From assembly GCA_964384825.1 (NCBI GenBank), contig CAYLMM010000023.1:1-40516 (forward strand): a stretch of DNA of 40,516 nucleotides, written 5' to 3'. The stretch is from CAYLMM01 sp964384825 (lineage in GTDB: Bacteria; Krumholzibacteriota; Krumholzibacteriia; LZORAL124-64-63). Made by a program: the position numbers and the translations under genes. This document shows, piece by piece, positions 24,401-32,333 of the stretch; the stretch's first letter is position 1; every line of letters starts with the position of its first letter. The notes beneath the pieces were generated by a model. That model was not told the DNA's origin. It searched no databases and saw only the letters and a list, made by a program, of their open reading frames with translations.

Positions 24401-26050
24401 ATGTTCGTCCCCATGTTCACCAGTGCACGCACCGAAGGCCCGGACGCACCGCGTCCGTTGCGGATCGCCCCTTCGACTTTGGCGGCGGTTGCCGCCGGCC
24501 TGCTCGCCACCGGCGCGATGTCGCCGCTGCGGGGGACCGGCTGGCTGATCCTGCCCGCGCTGGCGCTGCTCTTCGGCGCGTTGGCCGCGACCGGACGGCC
24601 CGCGCGGGTCGGCTGGTTCTTCGGCCTGGCCCATCAGGCGAGCCTGTTGCACTGGCTGTTCTTCCTCGGCCCCGACGCGCCGATCGCCTCGCGCGGACTG
24701 GTGCCGGTGGCCGGCGCCTCGGCCATCCTCTACTGCTCCCTCTACTACCTGGTCTTCGGCTGGGCCGCCGGACGGGTGCGCCGCCATCTGGGCGCGGCGA
24801 CCGCGATCGCGGCCATGCCCGTGCTGTGGACCGGGATGGAGGCCTGGCGCTCGGCCGGGGAACTGGGTTTCCCCTGGTGCCTGTCGGGATTCGCCTGGCT
24901 CGAGACCCCGCTGCTGTCGCTGGCGCGCGCTTCGGGCGAGCTGGCCCTGGGATTCGCCACCGCGATGACCGCGGCCGCGCTGGTCGCCGGCTGGCGACGC
25001 CGGTCGGACGGCGCGGGGACGGTTCTGGGAACGGGATTCGCGGCCGCGGCGGTCTGGGTGCTGCTGGCCTGGGGATCCGGCTGGCGGTCCGATCCCCCGA
25101 CGGTTCCCGATCCCGCGATCGATGATTCCGGCGCGCCGATCGCCGCGGCCGGCGAAGGCCGCGACGGCCGGGCGGCGGTGCGGATCGCCGCGGTCCAGGC
25201 CAACGTCTCGCTGCACGACAAGTGGCGCCGGGGCGCCCGCGATTCGAGCATCGTCCCCTACACGGCCCTGACCCGGCGGGCGGCCGCGGCCGGCGCCGAT
25301 CTGGTGGTATGGGCCGAGACCTCGGTGCCCGCCTACCTGCTCTACGAGCGCCCGCTGCTGGATTGGGTGCGCGGCCAGGCCCGCGACAACGGCGTCCATC
25401 TGCTCTGCGGATTTCCCGACGCCCGGCTCGGCGCCGACGGCGAGCGCCGCCGGTACAACGGCGCGGGACTCTTCGGCCCCGGCGGCGTGCTCGTCGACCG
25501 CTACGGCAAGCATCATCTGCTGCCCTTCGGCGAGAAGGTGCCCTTCCAGGGGCTGATCCCGGCCCTGGGCGATCTGGACTTCGGCCAGGCGGAATGGGAC
25601 AGCGGCGACCGCCCCCATCCGATGGCCGTGGATCTCGGTGCGCGGAGCTTCGCCTTCGGACCGCTGATCTGCTACGAATCGATCTTTGCGGACCTGACCC
25701 GCGGCGCGGTCCGCGAGGGGGCCGGGGTCCTGGTCAACATCACCAACGACGGCTGGTTCGGCGATTCCGCCGGCCCCGTCCAGCATGCCGATATGGCCCG
25801 CGTGCGGGCGGTGGAATGCGGCGTGCCCCTGGTGCGTTGCGCCAACAACGGGATCAGCTTTCTCTGTGGTCCGGACGGCCGCATCGAGCAGTCCGCGGGC
25901 ATCGACCGCCGCACCGTGCTGGTCGGCGATGTCGAGCCGCGGGCCGGCCGCACGCTCTACGTCGCGCTGGGCCACCTGCCGCTGCTGGCGGCGATGCTGC
26001 TCTGGTCGGCTGCGGTCCTGGCCGGTCGTCTCTTCGGGAGGAGTCGATGA
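24401..26050 (+). CDS. lnt: Apolipoprotein N-acyltransferase
   Basis: Inner-membrane enzyme adding the third acyl chain to lipoproteins, so it implies a diderm with lipoprotein trafficking. It has 549 residues if started at ATG 24401 (ATG 24413 is an alternative; no clear SD for either). The N-terminal ~220 residues hold several membrane segments; the nitrilase domain follows. The catalytic triad is visible: E306 in WAETSVP, K379 in PFGEKVPF, and C424 in ICYESIF. VNITNDGWFGDSAGP is also diagnostic. A C-terminal membrane segment ends the protein. The stop overlaps the Nudix start (ATGA). Confidence 0.95.
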   Translation: MFVPMFTSARTEGPDAPRPLRIAPSTLAAVAAGLLATGAMSPLRGTGWLILPALALLFGALAATGRPARVGWFFGLAHQASLLHWLFFLGPDAPIASRGLVPVAGASAILYCSLYYLVFGWAAGRVRRHLGAATAIAAMPVLWTGMEAWRSAGELGFPWCLSGFAWLETPLLSLARASGELALGFATAMTAAALVAGWRRRSDGAGTVLGTGFAAAAVWVLLAWGSGWRSDPPTVPDPAIDDSGAPIAAAGEGRDGRAAVRIAAVQANVSLHDKWRRGARDSSIVPYTALTRRAAAAGADLVVWAETSVPAYLLYERPLLDWVRGQARDNGVHLLCGFPDARLGADGERRRYNGAGLFGPGGVLVDRYGKHHLLPFGEKVPFQGLIPALGDLDFGQAEWDSGDRPHPMAVDLGARSFAFGPLICYESIFADLTRGAVREGAGVLVNITNDGWFGDSAGPVQHADMARVRAVECGVPLVRCANNGISFLCGPDGRIEQSAGIDRRTVLVGDVEPRAGRTLYVALGHLPLLAAMLLWSAAVLAGRLFGRSR

Positions 26051-26577
26051 ACGCTCTGCGCCACGCCCATCGCTGGTGCCCGCGTTGCGCCGCGGCCATG
26101 TCCGTGTCCCACGAGGGCGGGACCGAACGCCCGACCTGTCCGCGGTGCGGCTACGTCCAGTACCTGAATCCCTCGCCGGCCGCGGCCGCGGTGATCCGCC
26201 GCGGCGACGAGATCTGCCTGGTCCGGCGCAAGTTCCCGCCCAAGCAGGGCCAGTGGACCCTGCCCGCGGGATTCATGGAGTACGATGAGGATCCCGAGAC
26301 GACCGTGATCCGCGAGGTGAAGGAGGAGACCGGGCTCGACGTGCGGGTGACCGGGCTCTTCGCCGCCCACCAGGGCATCCTGCCGCCGGATCGTCCGGTG
26401 GTGCTGATCGTCTACGCCGTCGAGCGGATCGGCGGCTCGTTGATGGCGGGGGACGACGCCGCGGAAGTCGGGTTCTTTCCGCTGGCCGAACCCCCGGGGC
26501 CCATCGCCTTCGCCGCCCACCGCAAGGTGCTCGCGGCGCTGGGCGGGGCGGAGCCGGAGCCGCAGGAGGGCCGATGA
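26047..26577 (+). CDS. Nudix hydrolase with N-terminal zinc ribbon
   Basis: A 176-residue hydrolase of nucleoside-diphosphate-linked compounds. The N-terminus has two Cys pairs (CPRC and CPRCGYVQYLNP), a zinc ribbon like that of NudC-type and ADP-ribose pyrophosphatase-like proteins. The Nudix box is complete: G then FMEYD, E, DPETTVI, REVKEETGL. The true substrate (NADH, ADP-ribose or other) cannot be decided. The start overlaps lnt by 4 bases and the end overlaps the purN-like gene by 4 bases, so the three genes are probably co-translated. A housecleaning role is inference. Confidence 0.92.
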   Translation: MNALRHAHRWCPRCAAAMSVSHEGGTERPTCPRCGYVQYLNPSPAAAAVIRRGDEICLVRRKFPPKQGQWTLPAGFMEYDEDPETTVIREVKEETGLDVRVTGLFAAHQGILPPDRPVVLIVYAVERIGGSLMAGDDAAEVGFFPLAEPPGPIAFAAHRKVLAALGGAEPEPQEGR

Positions 26578-27173
26578 CCCCGAAACGATTGCCGGTGGCG
26601 GTGCTGCTTTCGGGCAGCGGGCGCACCCTGGCCAACTTCCTGGAACGCCGGCGCGAGGGGCGGCTGCCGGTGGACATCGTCGCGGTGGTCTCCAGCCGGC
26701 CCGATGTCGCCGGGGTCGGGATCGCGCGCGAGGCCGGACTGCCGGTGGGCGTCTTCCCTCGCCGCGAACATCCCGACGTCGCTTCCCACAACGCGGCCAT
26801 CAACCAGTGGCTGGCTCCCTACGCGCCGCGGATGATCCTGCTGGCGGGCTACCTCTGCTTCTACATCCGTCCCGCATGGCTCGACGGTCCGGTCCTGAAC
26901 ATCCATCCCGCCCTGCTGCCGAAGTACGGCGGCAAGGGTTTCTACGGCCGCCGCGTCCACGAGGCTGTCATCGCCGCCGGAGAGGAGCAGACCGGCTGCA
27001 CCGTCCACATTGTCGACGAGCGCTACGACCACGGCCGCATCCTGGCCCAGCGACTGGTGTCGGTCCTGCCGTCGGACGACGCCGACACGCTTTCCGAGCG
27101 CGTCTTCGCCGCCGAGTGCGATCTCTATCCGGAGGTCGTCACCAGGATGGCGCACGAGATCCTGGGGGAGTGA
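26574..27173 (+). CDS. purN: Phosphoribosylglycinamide formyltransferase-like protein
   Basis: Formyl-THF-dependent transferase fold, 199 residues. PVAVLLSGSGRTLANFL is the N-terminal phosphate-binding loop. NIHPALLPKYGGKGFYG contains the catalytic Asn and His of the family, and TVHIVDERYDHGRIL holds the catalytic Asp. The loop that usually reads LAGFMRIL is LAGYLCFYI, so it is a divergent subgroup. GAR formylation is likely since purD, purE and purM are also in the window, but another formyl acceptor is possible. ATG overlaps the Nudix stop. Confidence 0.9.
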   Translation: MTPKRLPVAVLLSGSGRTLANFLERRREGRLPVDIVAVVSSRPDVAGVGIAREAGLPVGVFPRREHPDVASHNAAINQWLAPYAPRMILLAGYLCFYIRPAWLDGPVLNIHPALLPKYGGKGFYGRRVHEAVIAAGEEQTGCTVHIVDERYDHGRILAQRLVSVLPSDDADTLSERVFAAECDLYPEVVTRMAHEILGE

Positions 27174-27205
27174 CCGGCGGAGGGCCCCTGTGCGGCCTCC
27201 GCCGG
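27174..27205 (+). terminator. Terminator-like hairpin after purN
   Basis: CCGGCGGAGG (27174-27183) pairs perfectly over 10 bp with CCTCCGCCGG (27196-27205) around a 12-base loop, directly after the stop codon. No T-run follows. It separates the lnt operon from the serine operon. Confidence 0.5.
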
Positions 27206-27233
27206 CCACGGCCACGGGCCCGCGCGCCATTCC

Positions 27234-27262
27234 TTGCGACGGCTTCCGGAAAATGTTCGAAT
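27234..27262 (+). promoter_or_regulatory. Possible promoter of the serine operon
   Basis: TTGCGA (27234-27239), 17-base spacer, TCGAAT (27257-27262). Each box matches the consensus at 4 of 6 positions. It would leave a leader of about 110 bases before 27377. Confidence 0.3.
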
Positions 27263-27376
27263 TCGGCGAAAACGCGCTCCAGAAGGCGAATAAGACTTGG
27301 AAAGCGGCAGCTCCGGTATTTCCTTAGACTCTGGTGAATTTCTGGAATCAGCGGTTGCAGATGGAGGTGGAGACAG

Positions 27377-28618
27377 ATGGCCGATATCAGACCTTTCCCG
27401 GGGCTGCGTCCCCGTCCCGACCTGGCCGACAAGGTCGCGAGTCCCCCTTACGACGTTTTGAATTCCGACGAGGCCCGGGCGATGGCCGCGGCGAATCCCC
27501 ACAGCTTCCTGCACGTGGTCAAGGCCGAGATCGACCTGCCCGCCGACACCGACGTCCACGGCGACGAGGTCTATCGGAAGAGCGCGCAGAATTTCCGCGG
27601 CATGATCGACGACGGCGTGCTGATCCAGGACGAGCGGCCCTGCTTCTACATCTACCGCCTGACGATGGGCGATCACAGCCAGTACGGCTTGGCCGTAGGC
27701 TGCTCGGTGCAGGAATACGAGGAAGGCCGGATCAAGAAGCACGAATTCACCCGGCGCGACAAGGAAGACGACCGCGCGCGCCACGTGGAGATCCTGCAGG
27801 CCAACGCCGGCCCGGTGCTCTTCACCTACCGCAGCAGTCCGCGGATCAAGGACCTGGTCGCCGAGCTGACCGGCAAGGCGGATCCGGACTACGATTTCGT
27901 CGCCGACGACGGCGTCGGCCACACCATGTGGGTGGTCGGCGATCCCGACGACGTGACCCGCATCCGCGACGCCTTCGCGCCGCTGGACGCCCTCTACGTC
28001 GCCGACGGGCACCACCGCACCGCCTCGGCCTTCCGGGTGCGCGACATCATGCGCGCCAAGAATCCCGGCCACACCGGCGACGAGGCCTACAACCACTTCC
28101 TGGCCGTGCTGTTCCCCGACGACGAACTGCAACTGATGGGCTATCATCGCGTCGTGAAGGATCTCAACGGACTGAGCGGCGAGGAATTCCTGGCCCGCGC
28201 CGCCGAGAAGTTCGACGTCGAGCCGACCGCCCATCCCGAGCCCGAGAACCGTCTGAGCTGGGGCATGTACCTCGATGGGACCTGGTATCGCCTGACGGCC
28301 AAGCCCGGAACGTATCCGGCCGATCATCCGGTCGAGAGCCTGGACGCGGCCGTGCTGCAGAAGAACCTGCTGGAACCGGTGCTGGGCATCGGCGATCCCC
28401 GGCAGGATACCCGCATCGATTTCGTGGGCGGGATCCGCGGCGCCGCCGAGCTCGAGCGCCGCTGCGCCACCGACATGAAGGTGGCCTTCGCGTTCGCGCC
28501 CGTGACCGTGGAACAGATCATGACCATCGCCGACAACGACGCGGTGATGCCGCCCAAGTCGACCTGGTTCGAGCCGAAGCTGCGTTCGGGCCTCGTGGTC
28601 CGCAGTCTCGTCGATTGA
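27377..28618 (+). CDS. DUF1015 family protein in serine operon
   Basis: A 413-residue cytoplasmic protein of the DUF1015 family, recognised by RPFPGLRPRPDLADKVASPPYDV at the N-terminus, NPHSFLHVVKAEIDLP, FYIYRLTMG, GRIKKHEFTR and ADGHHRTASAFR (D210-R214). The last motif resembles the basic G-H-R loop of ParB/Srx-fold nucleotide-using proteins, a superfamily that includes free-serine kinases; that resemblance is by eye. It is the first gene before serA and serC, an association I know to recur in other genomes. It follows a strong GGAGGTGGAG ribosome binding site. Function is not established; a serine or phosphoserine reaction is the natural hypothesis. Confidence 0.9.
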   Translation: MADIRPFPGLRPRPDLADKVASPPYDVLNSDEARAMAAANPHSFLHVVKAEIDLPADTDVHGDEVYRKSAQNFRGMIDDGVLIQDERPCFYIYRLTMGDHSQYGLAVGCSVQEYEEGRIKKHEFTRRDKEDDRARHVEILQANAGPVLFTYRSSPRIKDLVAELTGKADPDYDFVADDGVGHTMWVVGDPDDVTRIRDAFAPLDALYVADGHHRTASAFRVRDIMRAKNPGHTGDEAYNHFLAVLFPDDELQLMGYHRVVKDLNGLSGEEFLARAAEKFDVEPTAHPEPENRLSWGMYLDGTWYRLTAKPGTYPADHPVESLDAAVLQKNLLEPVLGIGDPRQDTRIDFVGGIRGAAELERRCATDMKVAFAFAPVTVEQIMTIADNDAVMPPKSTWFEPKLRSGLVVRSLVD

Positions 28619-28642
28619 CCGAAACCCCGAAAGGAGACCGCC

Positions 28643-29527
28643 ATGTTGATCCTTATCTCCGATGCGTTCGATCCCGGCCTGCCGGAGAAGCTCGCCCGTT
28701 TCGGCGAGGTGACCGAGGACAAGGCGCGGCTGCCCGAGGCCGACGTGGTTCTGGTCCGCAGCAAGACCAAGTGCACGCGCGAGTACATCGACCAGGCCGC
28801 GAACCTGAAGCTGATCATCCGCGGCGGCGTCGGCACCGACAACATCGACAAGCCGTACTGCGCCGAGAAGGGGATCGTCGTCCACAACACCCCGAAGGCC
28901 CCGGCGATCGCGGTGGCCGAGTTGGCGTTCGCCATGATGCTGGCGGTTCCCAACAACCTGATCGAGGCGCACCGGACCATGAGCGCCGGCGAGTGGGCCA
29001 AGAAGCAGCTCAAGCGCACCGAGCTCCACGGCAAGACCCTGGGCCTGGTCGGCATCGGCAACATCGCCCAGGCTGTGGCCGTCCGCGCGGCGGCCTTCGG
29101 CATGCGCGTCATCGCCTACGACAAGTACGTCCCGTCCTCGGACAAGGCCGAGATGATCGCCGATCTGGGCGAGATGGTGGCCCAGGCCGACTACGTGTCG
29201 CTGCACCTGCCGCTGACCGACGAGACCCGCGGCATGATCGGCGCCGAGGTGATCGGCAGGATGAAGGACGGCGTGGTCGTGATCAACACCGGCCGCGGCC
29301 TGACCGTCGACACCGACGCGATGGTCGCCGCCCTGGAGAGCGGCAAGGTCAAGACCTACGCCACCGACGTGTGGCCGTCGGATCCCCCGGCCGAGGATTT
29401 CGCCCTGCTGAAGGCTCCGAACATGCTGATGGCCCCGCATCTGGGCGCCTCCAGCAAGGAGAACCTGCTGCGCATCGGCGACGAGGTCGTCGCCCACATC
29501 GACGTTTTCGTGAAGGAGGGGAAGTGA
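28643..29527 (+). CDS. serA: D-3-phosphoglycerate dehydrogenase, short form
   Basis: Oxidises 3-phosphoglycerate to phosphohydroxypyruvate with NAD. It is 294 residues, a short type without a C-terminal ACT or ASB regulatory domain, so no serine feedback domain is visible. The NAD loop is LGLVGIGNIAQAVA. Catalytic residues: R218 in INTGRG and H266 in APHLGAS. The position of the third catalytic residue, Glu in the usual family, is D247 in DVWPSDPP. AAAGGAG lies before ATG 28643. The stop overlaps the serC ATG by one base. Confidence 0.92.
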   Translation: MLILISDAFDPGLPEKLARFGEVTEDKARLPEADVVLVRSKTKCTREYIDQAANLKLIIRGGVGTDNIDKPYCAEKGIVVHNTPKAPAIAVAELAFAMMLAVPNNLIEAHRTMSAGEWAKKQLKRTELHGKTLGLVGIGNIAQAVAVRAAAFGMRVIAYDKYVPSSDKAEMIADLGEMVAQADYVSLHLPLTDETRGMIGAEVIGRMKDGVVVINTGRGLTVDTDAMVAALESGKVKTYATDVWPSDPPAEDFALLKAPNMLMAPHLGASSKENLLRIGDEVVAHIDVFVKEGK

Positions 29528-30612
29528 TGAACCGGATCTTCAACTTCAGCGCCGGTCCCTGCACCCTGCCGCTGAGCGCCCTCGAGAAGGCCCAGGCCGA
29601 ATTCGTGGACTACCAGGGCAAGGGCATGTCCATCATCGAGATGAGTCACAGGAGCAAGGAGTACGACGCCGTCCACATGGAGGCGATGTCGCTGGTCCGC
29701 GAGCTCTACGGCATTCCCGAGAACTACAAGATCATGTTCCTCGGCGGCGGCGCCACGCTGCAGTTCTCGATGATCCCGATGAACCTGATGGGCCCCGGCG
29801 GCACCTGCGACCTCACGCTGACCGGTGCCTGGGCCAAGAAGGCCTACGCCGACGCGAAGAAGATCGGCGACGTCCACCTGGCCTTCGACGGGACCGACGA
29901 CAAGTTCATGAAGCTGCCCGATCCGGCCGCGATGAAGGCCCGGCCCGGGGCGGCCTACTTCCACATGACATCCAACGAGACCATCGGCGGCGTGCAGTGG
30001 AAGGACTTCCCCGACACCGGCGACGTGCCCCTGGTCTGCGACATGTCCAGCGACTTCGTCAGCCGCCGCGTGCCGGTCGAGAAGTTCGGCCTGATCTACG
30101 CCGGCGCCCAGAAGAACGCCGGGCCGGCCGGCGTCGCGGTCGTCATCATGCGCGAGGACCTGATCGAGCGCAGCCCCGAGAACCTGACGGCGTACCTCAG
30201 CTACAAGACCCACGCGCCGAAGGACTCGATGTACAACACGCCGCCGGTGTTCCCGATCTACATGGTCAAGGAGACCCTGGCGTGGCTGAAGGAGCAGGGC
30301 GGACTGCCCGCCGCCGAGAAGCTGGCGGCCGAGCGTTCGGGCCTGATCTACGACGCCATGAAGCGCAACGCCGGCTTCTACAGCTGTCCGGTCGACGAGA
30401 ACTGCCGTTCGCTGATGAACGTCGTGTTCCGCCTGCCGAGCGAGGACCTCGAGAAGCAGTTCGTCGCCGAGGCCCTGGCCGCCGGCATGAACGGGCTGAA
30501 GGGTCACCGCAGCGTCGGCGGCTGCCGGGCTTCGGTGTACAACGCCATGCCGGTCGCGGGCGCGAAGGCGTTGGCGGACTTCATGGACGAGTTCGCTCGG
30601 AAGAACGGGTAG
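29527..30612 (+). CDS. serC: Phosphoserine aminotransferase
   Basis: PLP enzyme transferring the amino group from glutamate to phosphohydroxypyruvate (361 residues, normal length). It starts NRIFNFSAGPCTLP, has MSHRSKEY, FLGGGATLQF, and the Schiff-base lysine K196 in GAQKNAGPAG; GHRSVGGCRASVYNA near the end is also diagnostic. It also may act in pyridoxine synthesis. It is coupled to serA by a one-base overlap. No phosphoserine phosphatase (serB) follows; the transcript meets a large inverted repeat and converges on nfnB. Confidence 0.97.
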   Translation: MNRIFNFSAGPCTLPLSALEKAQAEFVDYQGKGMSIIEMSHRSKEYDAVHMEAMSLVRELYGIPENYKIMFLGGGATLQFSMIPMNLMGPGGTCDLTLTGAWAKKAYADAKKIGDVHLAFDGTDDKFMKLPDPAAMKARPGAAYFHMTSNETIGGVQWKDFPDTGDVPLVCDMSSDFVSRRVPVEKFGLIYAGAQKNAGPAGVAVVIMREDLIERSPENLTAYLSYKTHAPKDSMYNTPPVFPIYMVKETLAWLKEQGGLPAAEKLAAERSGLIYDAMKRNAGFYSCPVDENCRSLMNVVFRLPSEDLEKQFVAEALAAGMNGLKGHRSVGGCRASVYNAMPVAGAKALADFMDEFARKNG

Positions 30613-30625
30613 TTTCTGGCGGAGG

Positions 30626-30766
30626 CGGGGCGGATTGATTCGTCCCGGCTGCAGGCCGAAGGGGCGGTACTTCCTGTACCGCCCCTTCTTGCGTTCGGGC
30701 CGCTTCGGCATCCTGCCTCTCGCGGCCCTCTCGACACCTGCATCCGGGACGAATCAATCCGCCCCG
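30626..30766. repeat. 141-bp element with 30-bp terminal inverted repeats
   Basis: The arms 30626-30655 and 30737-30766 are complementary at 29 of 30 positions, including an unbroken 23 bp. Inside are two further hairpins: a 13-bp stem (30658-30670 with 30676-30688) and a 7-bp stem (30697-30703 with 30722-30728), the latter enclosing a 4-bp stem GGCA/TGCC. The whole can fold into a three-way structure. No ORF is present. It may be a MITE or BIME-like element, a structured RNA, or an elaborate bidirectional terminator. No clean target-site duplication was seen; no second copy lies in the window. Confidence 0.6.
30658..30688 (+). terminator. Strong hairpin inside the inverted-repeat element
   Basis: GAAGGGGCGGTAC-TTCCT-GTACCGCCCCTTC, a perfect 13-bp stem with a 5-base loop, 45 bases after the serC stop. 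TTGCG follows, so no proper T-run; it can still end serC transcription. Confidence 0.5.
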
Positions 30767-30799
30767 GCGGCCGAAAACGCCCGTAGTGTCCTCGCCTGC

Positions 30800-30812
30800 G
30801 GGGGGGGGGGGG
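30800..30812. repeat. 13-G homopolymer
   Basis: Thirteen consecutive G at 30800-30812, directly before AATTCG, in the convergent intergenic gap. It is the longest homopolymer noticed in the window and its length may be imprecise in an assembly. Confidence 0.9.
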
Positions 30813-30817
30813 AATTC

Positions 30818-30846
30818 GAAGGGCCGGCGCAAAGCGCCGGCCCTTC
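30818..30846 (-). terminator. Terminator hairpin for nfnAB
   Basis: GAAGGGCCGGCGC-AAA-GCGCCGGCCCTTC, a perfect 13-bp stem with a 3-base loop, lies 20 bases past the nfnB stop. It is symmetric and may serve both strands of the convergent pair. The + side is followed by TCTTCC; there is no T-run on the minus side. Confidence 0.6.
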
Positions 30847-30866
30847 TCTTCCGTGCTTGGACGGGA

Positions 30867-32333
30867 TCAGGCGGTGATCTCGACCTCGGCGGCGTTGGTC
30901 AGGTGCTCGTGGATGTCGTTGGCCGCCTTGCGGCCGGCGCCCATGGCCAGGATGACCGTGGCGCCGCCGGTTACGATGTCGCCGCCGGCCCAGACGTTGT
31001 CCAGGTTGGTGTGCATCGTCTCCTCGTCGGTGACCACGATGGTGCCGCGCCGCGGGTTCATCTCGAGATCGGGGCAGTCGGCGGTCAGGATGGGGTTGGG
31101 ACCCTGGCCGATGGCCACCACGACCGTATCGACGTCGAAGGTCTCGAAGGCGCCCTCGATCGGAACTGGGCGGCGCCGGCCGCTGTCGTCCGGCTCGCCG
31201 AGCTCCATCCTCTGGCACTTGATGGCCTTCACCGCGCCGTTGTCGTCGCCGATGATCTCGACCGGGCTGTGCAGCAGCTGGAAGTCGATGAATTCCTCTT
31301 GGGCGTGATGGGATTCCTCGATCCGCGCGGGGAGCTCCTGCTTCGTGCGCCGGTAGATCAGGTAGACGTGGTCGGGATGGAGCCGCTTGCTGGTGCGGGC
31401 CGCGTCCATCGCGACGTTGCCGCCGCCGATCACCGCGATGCGCTTGATCTTCTTGATCGGGGTGTCGGAGCTGTCGGGGAACTGGTAGCCGCCCATCAGG
31501 TTCACGCGGGTCAGGAACTCGTTGGCGCTGTAGACGCCGTTGAGGTTCTCGCCCGGGATGCCCAGGAACCAGGGCAGGCCGGCGCCGGTGCCGATGAACA
31601 CGGCGTCGAAGCGTTCGCGGATCGAGTTGAGCGACTCGGCCTTGCCGACCGGGTAGTTCATCACGAACTCCACGCCCATCTTCTTCAGGCCGTCGATCTC
31701 CTTGATCAGGATCTTCTTCGGCAGGCGGAACTCGGGGATGCCGTAGAACAGCACGCCGCCGGGTTTGTGCAGGGCCTCGAAGACGGTGACCTCGTGACCG
31801 CGCTGGATCAGGTCGCTGGCGCAGGTCAGCCCGGCCGGGCCGGAGCCGATGATCGCCACCTTCTTGCCGGTCGGGGCGTCCTTCTCGGGCAGGATGTCCA
31901 GGCCGTGCGCCAGGGCGTAGTCGCCCAGGAAGCGCTCGACGCGGCCGATGCCGCCGGGCTCGCGCTGCCTGTCGGGCTTGTTCAGGTTGCAGTGCAGCTC
32001 GCACTGGTCCTCCTGCGGGCAGACGCGGCCGCAGATCGCGGGCAGGAAGTTCTTCTCCTTGATCTTGCGCAGGGCCCCCTCGTAGTCGCCCTCGCCGACC
32101 AGGCGCATGAACGCCGGGATGTCCACGCCGACGGGACAGCCGCCGACGCACGGCTTCTTCTTGCACTGGATGCAGCGCTGGGCCTCGTGGGTGGCTTCAT
32201 CCTCGGAATATCCCAGCGGGACTTCCCGGAAATTGTTGATGCGCTCCTCGGGCGCCTGCTCGCGCATCGGGGTCTTGGCCTTCTGCTTGTTGAAGGCGTA
32301 GGCGGGCTTGTTCGGCTTGACGGAGTCACTCAT
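30867..32333 (-). CDS. nfnB: NfnB/GltD-like NAD(P)H:ferredoxin oxidoreductase large subunit
   Basis: Flavoprotein of 488 residues. The N-terminal 4Fe-4S region has C54, C57, C62 and C66 (CIQCKKKPCVGGCP) and a second cysteine set in CGRVCPQEDQCELHC. Two dinucleotide folds follow: VAIIGSGPAGLTCA for FAD and IAVIGGGNVAMDAA for NAD(P)H. AGGDIVTGGATVILAMGAGRKAA closes the fold. These fit glutamate synthase small subunit GltD, SudA and NfnB alike; pairing with the NfnA-type gene and lack of a gltB favour Nfn (NADH-dependent reduced ferredoxin:NADP oxidoreductase, electron-bifurcating) or sulfide dehydrogenase. ATG 32333 overlaps the nfnA end by 8 bases. Confidence 0.88.
   Translation of the reverse strand: MSDSVKPNKPAYAFNKQKAKTPMREQAPEERINNFREVPLGYSEDEATHEAQRCIQCKKKPCVGGCPVGVDIPAFMRLVGEGDYEGALRKIKEKNFLPAICGRVCPQEDQCELHCNLNKPDRQREPGGIGRVERFLGDYALAHGLDILPEKDAPTGKKVAIIGSGPAGLTCASDLIQRGHEVTVFEALHKPGGVLFYGIPEFRLPKKILIKEIDGLKKMGVEFVMNYPVGKAESLNSIRERFDAVFIGTGAGLPWFLGIPGENLNGVYSANEFLTRVNLMGGYQFPDSSDTPIKKIKRIAVIGGGNVAMDAARTSKRLHPDHVYLIYRRTKQELPARIEESHHAQEEFIDFQLLHSPVEIIGDDNGAVKAIKCQRMELGEPDDSGRRRPVPIEGAFETFDVDTVVVAIGQGPNPILTADCPDLEMNPRRGTIVVTDEETMHTNLDNVWAGGDIVTGGATVILAMGAGRKAANDIHEHLTNAAEVEITA

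Noticed and set aside
27250..27275. TTCGAATTC-like stretch resembling a tRNA T-loop
   Set aside because: No acceptor, anticodon or D-arm pairing around it; no tRNA found anywhere in the window.
27334..29526. Apparent giant fusion ending in SerC (1092 codons)
   Set aside because: The part before 29527 is the out-of-frame shadow of DUF1015 and serA; the overlapping serC ATG marks the true start.
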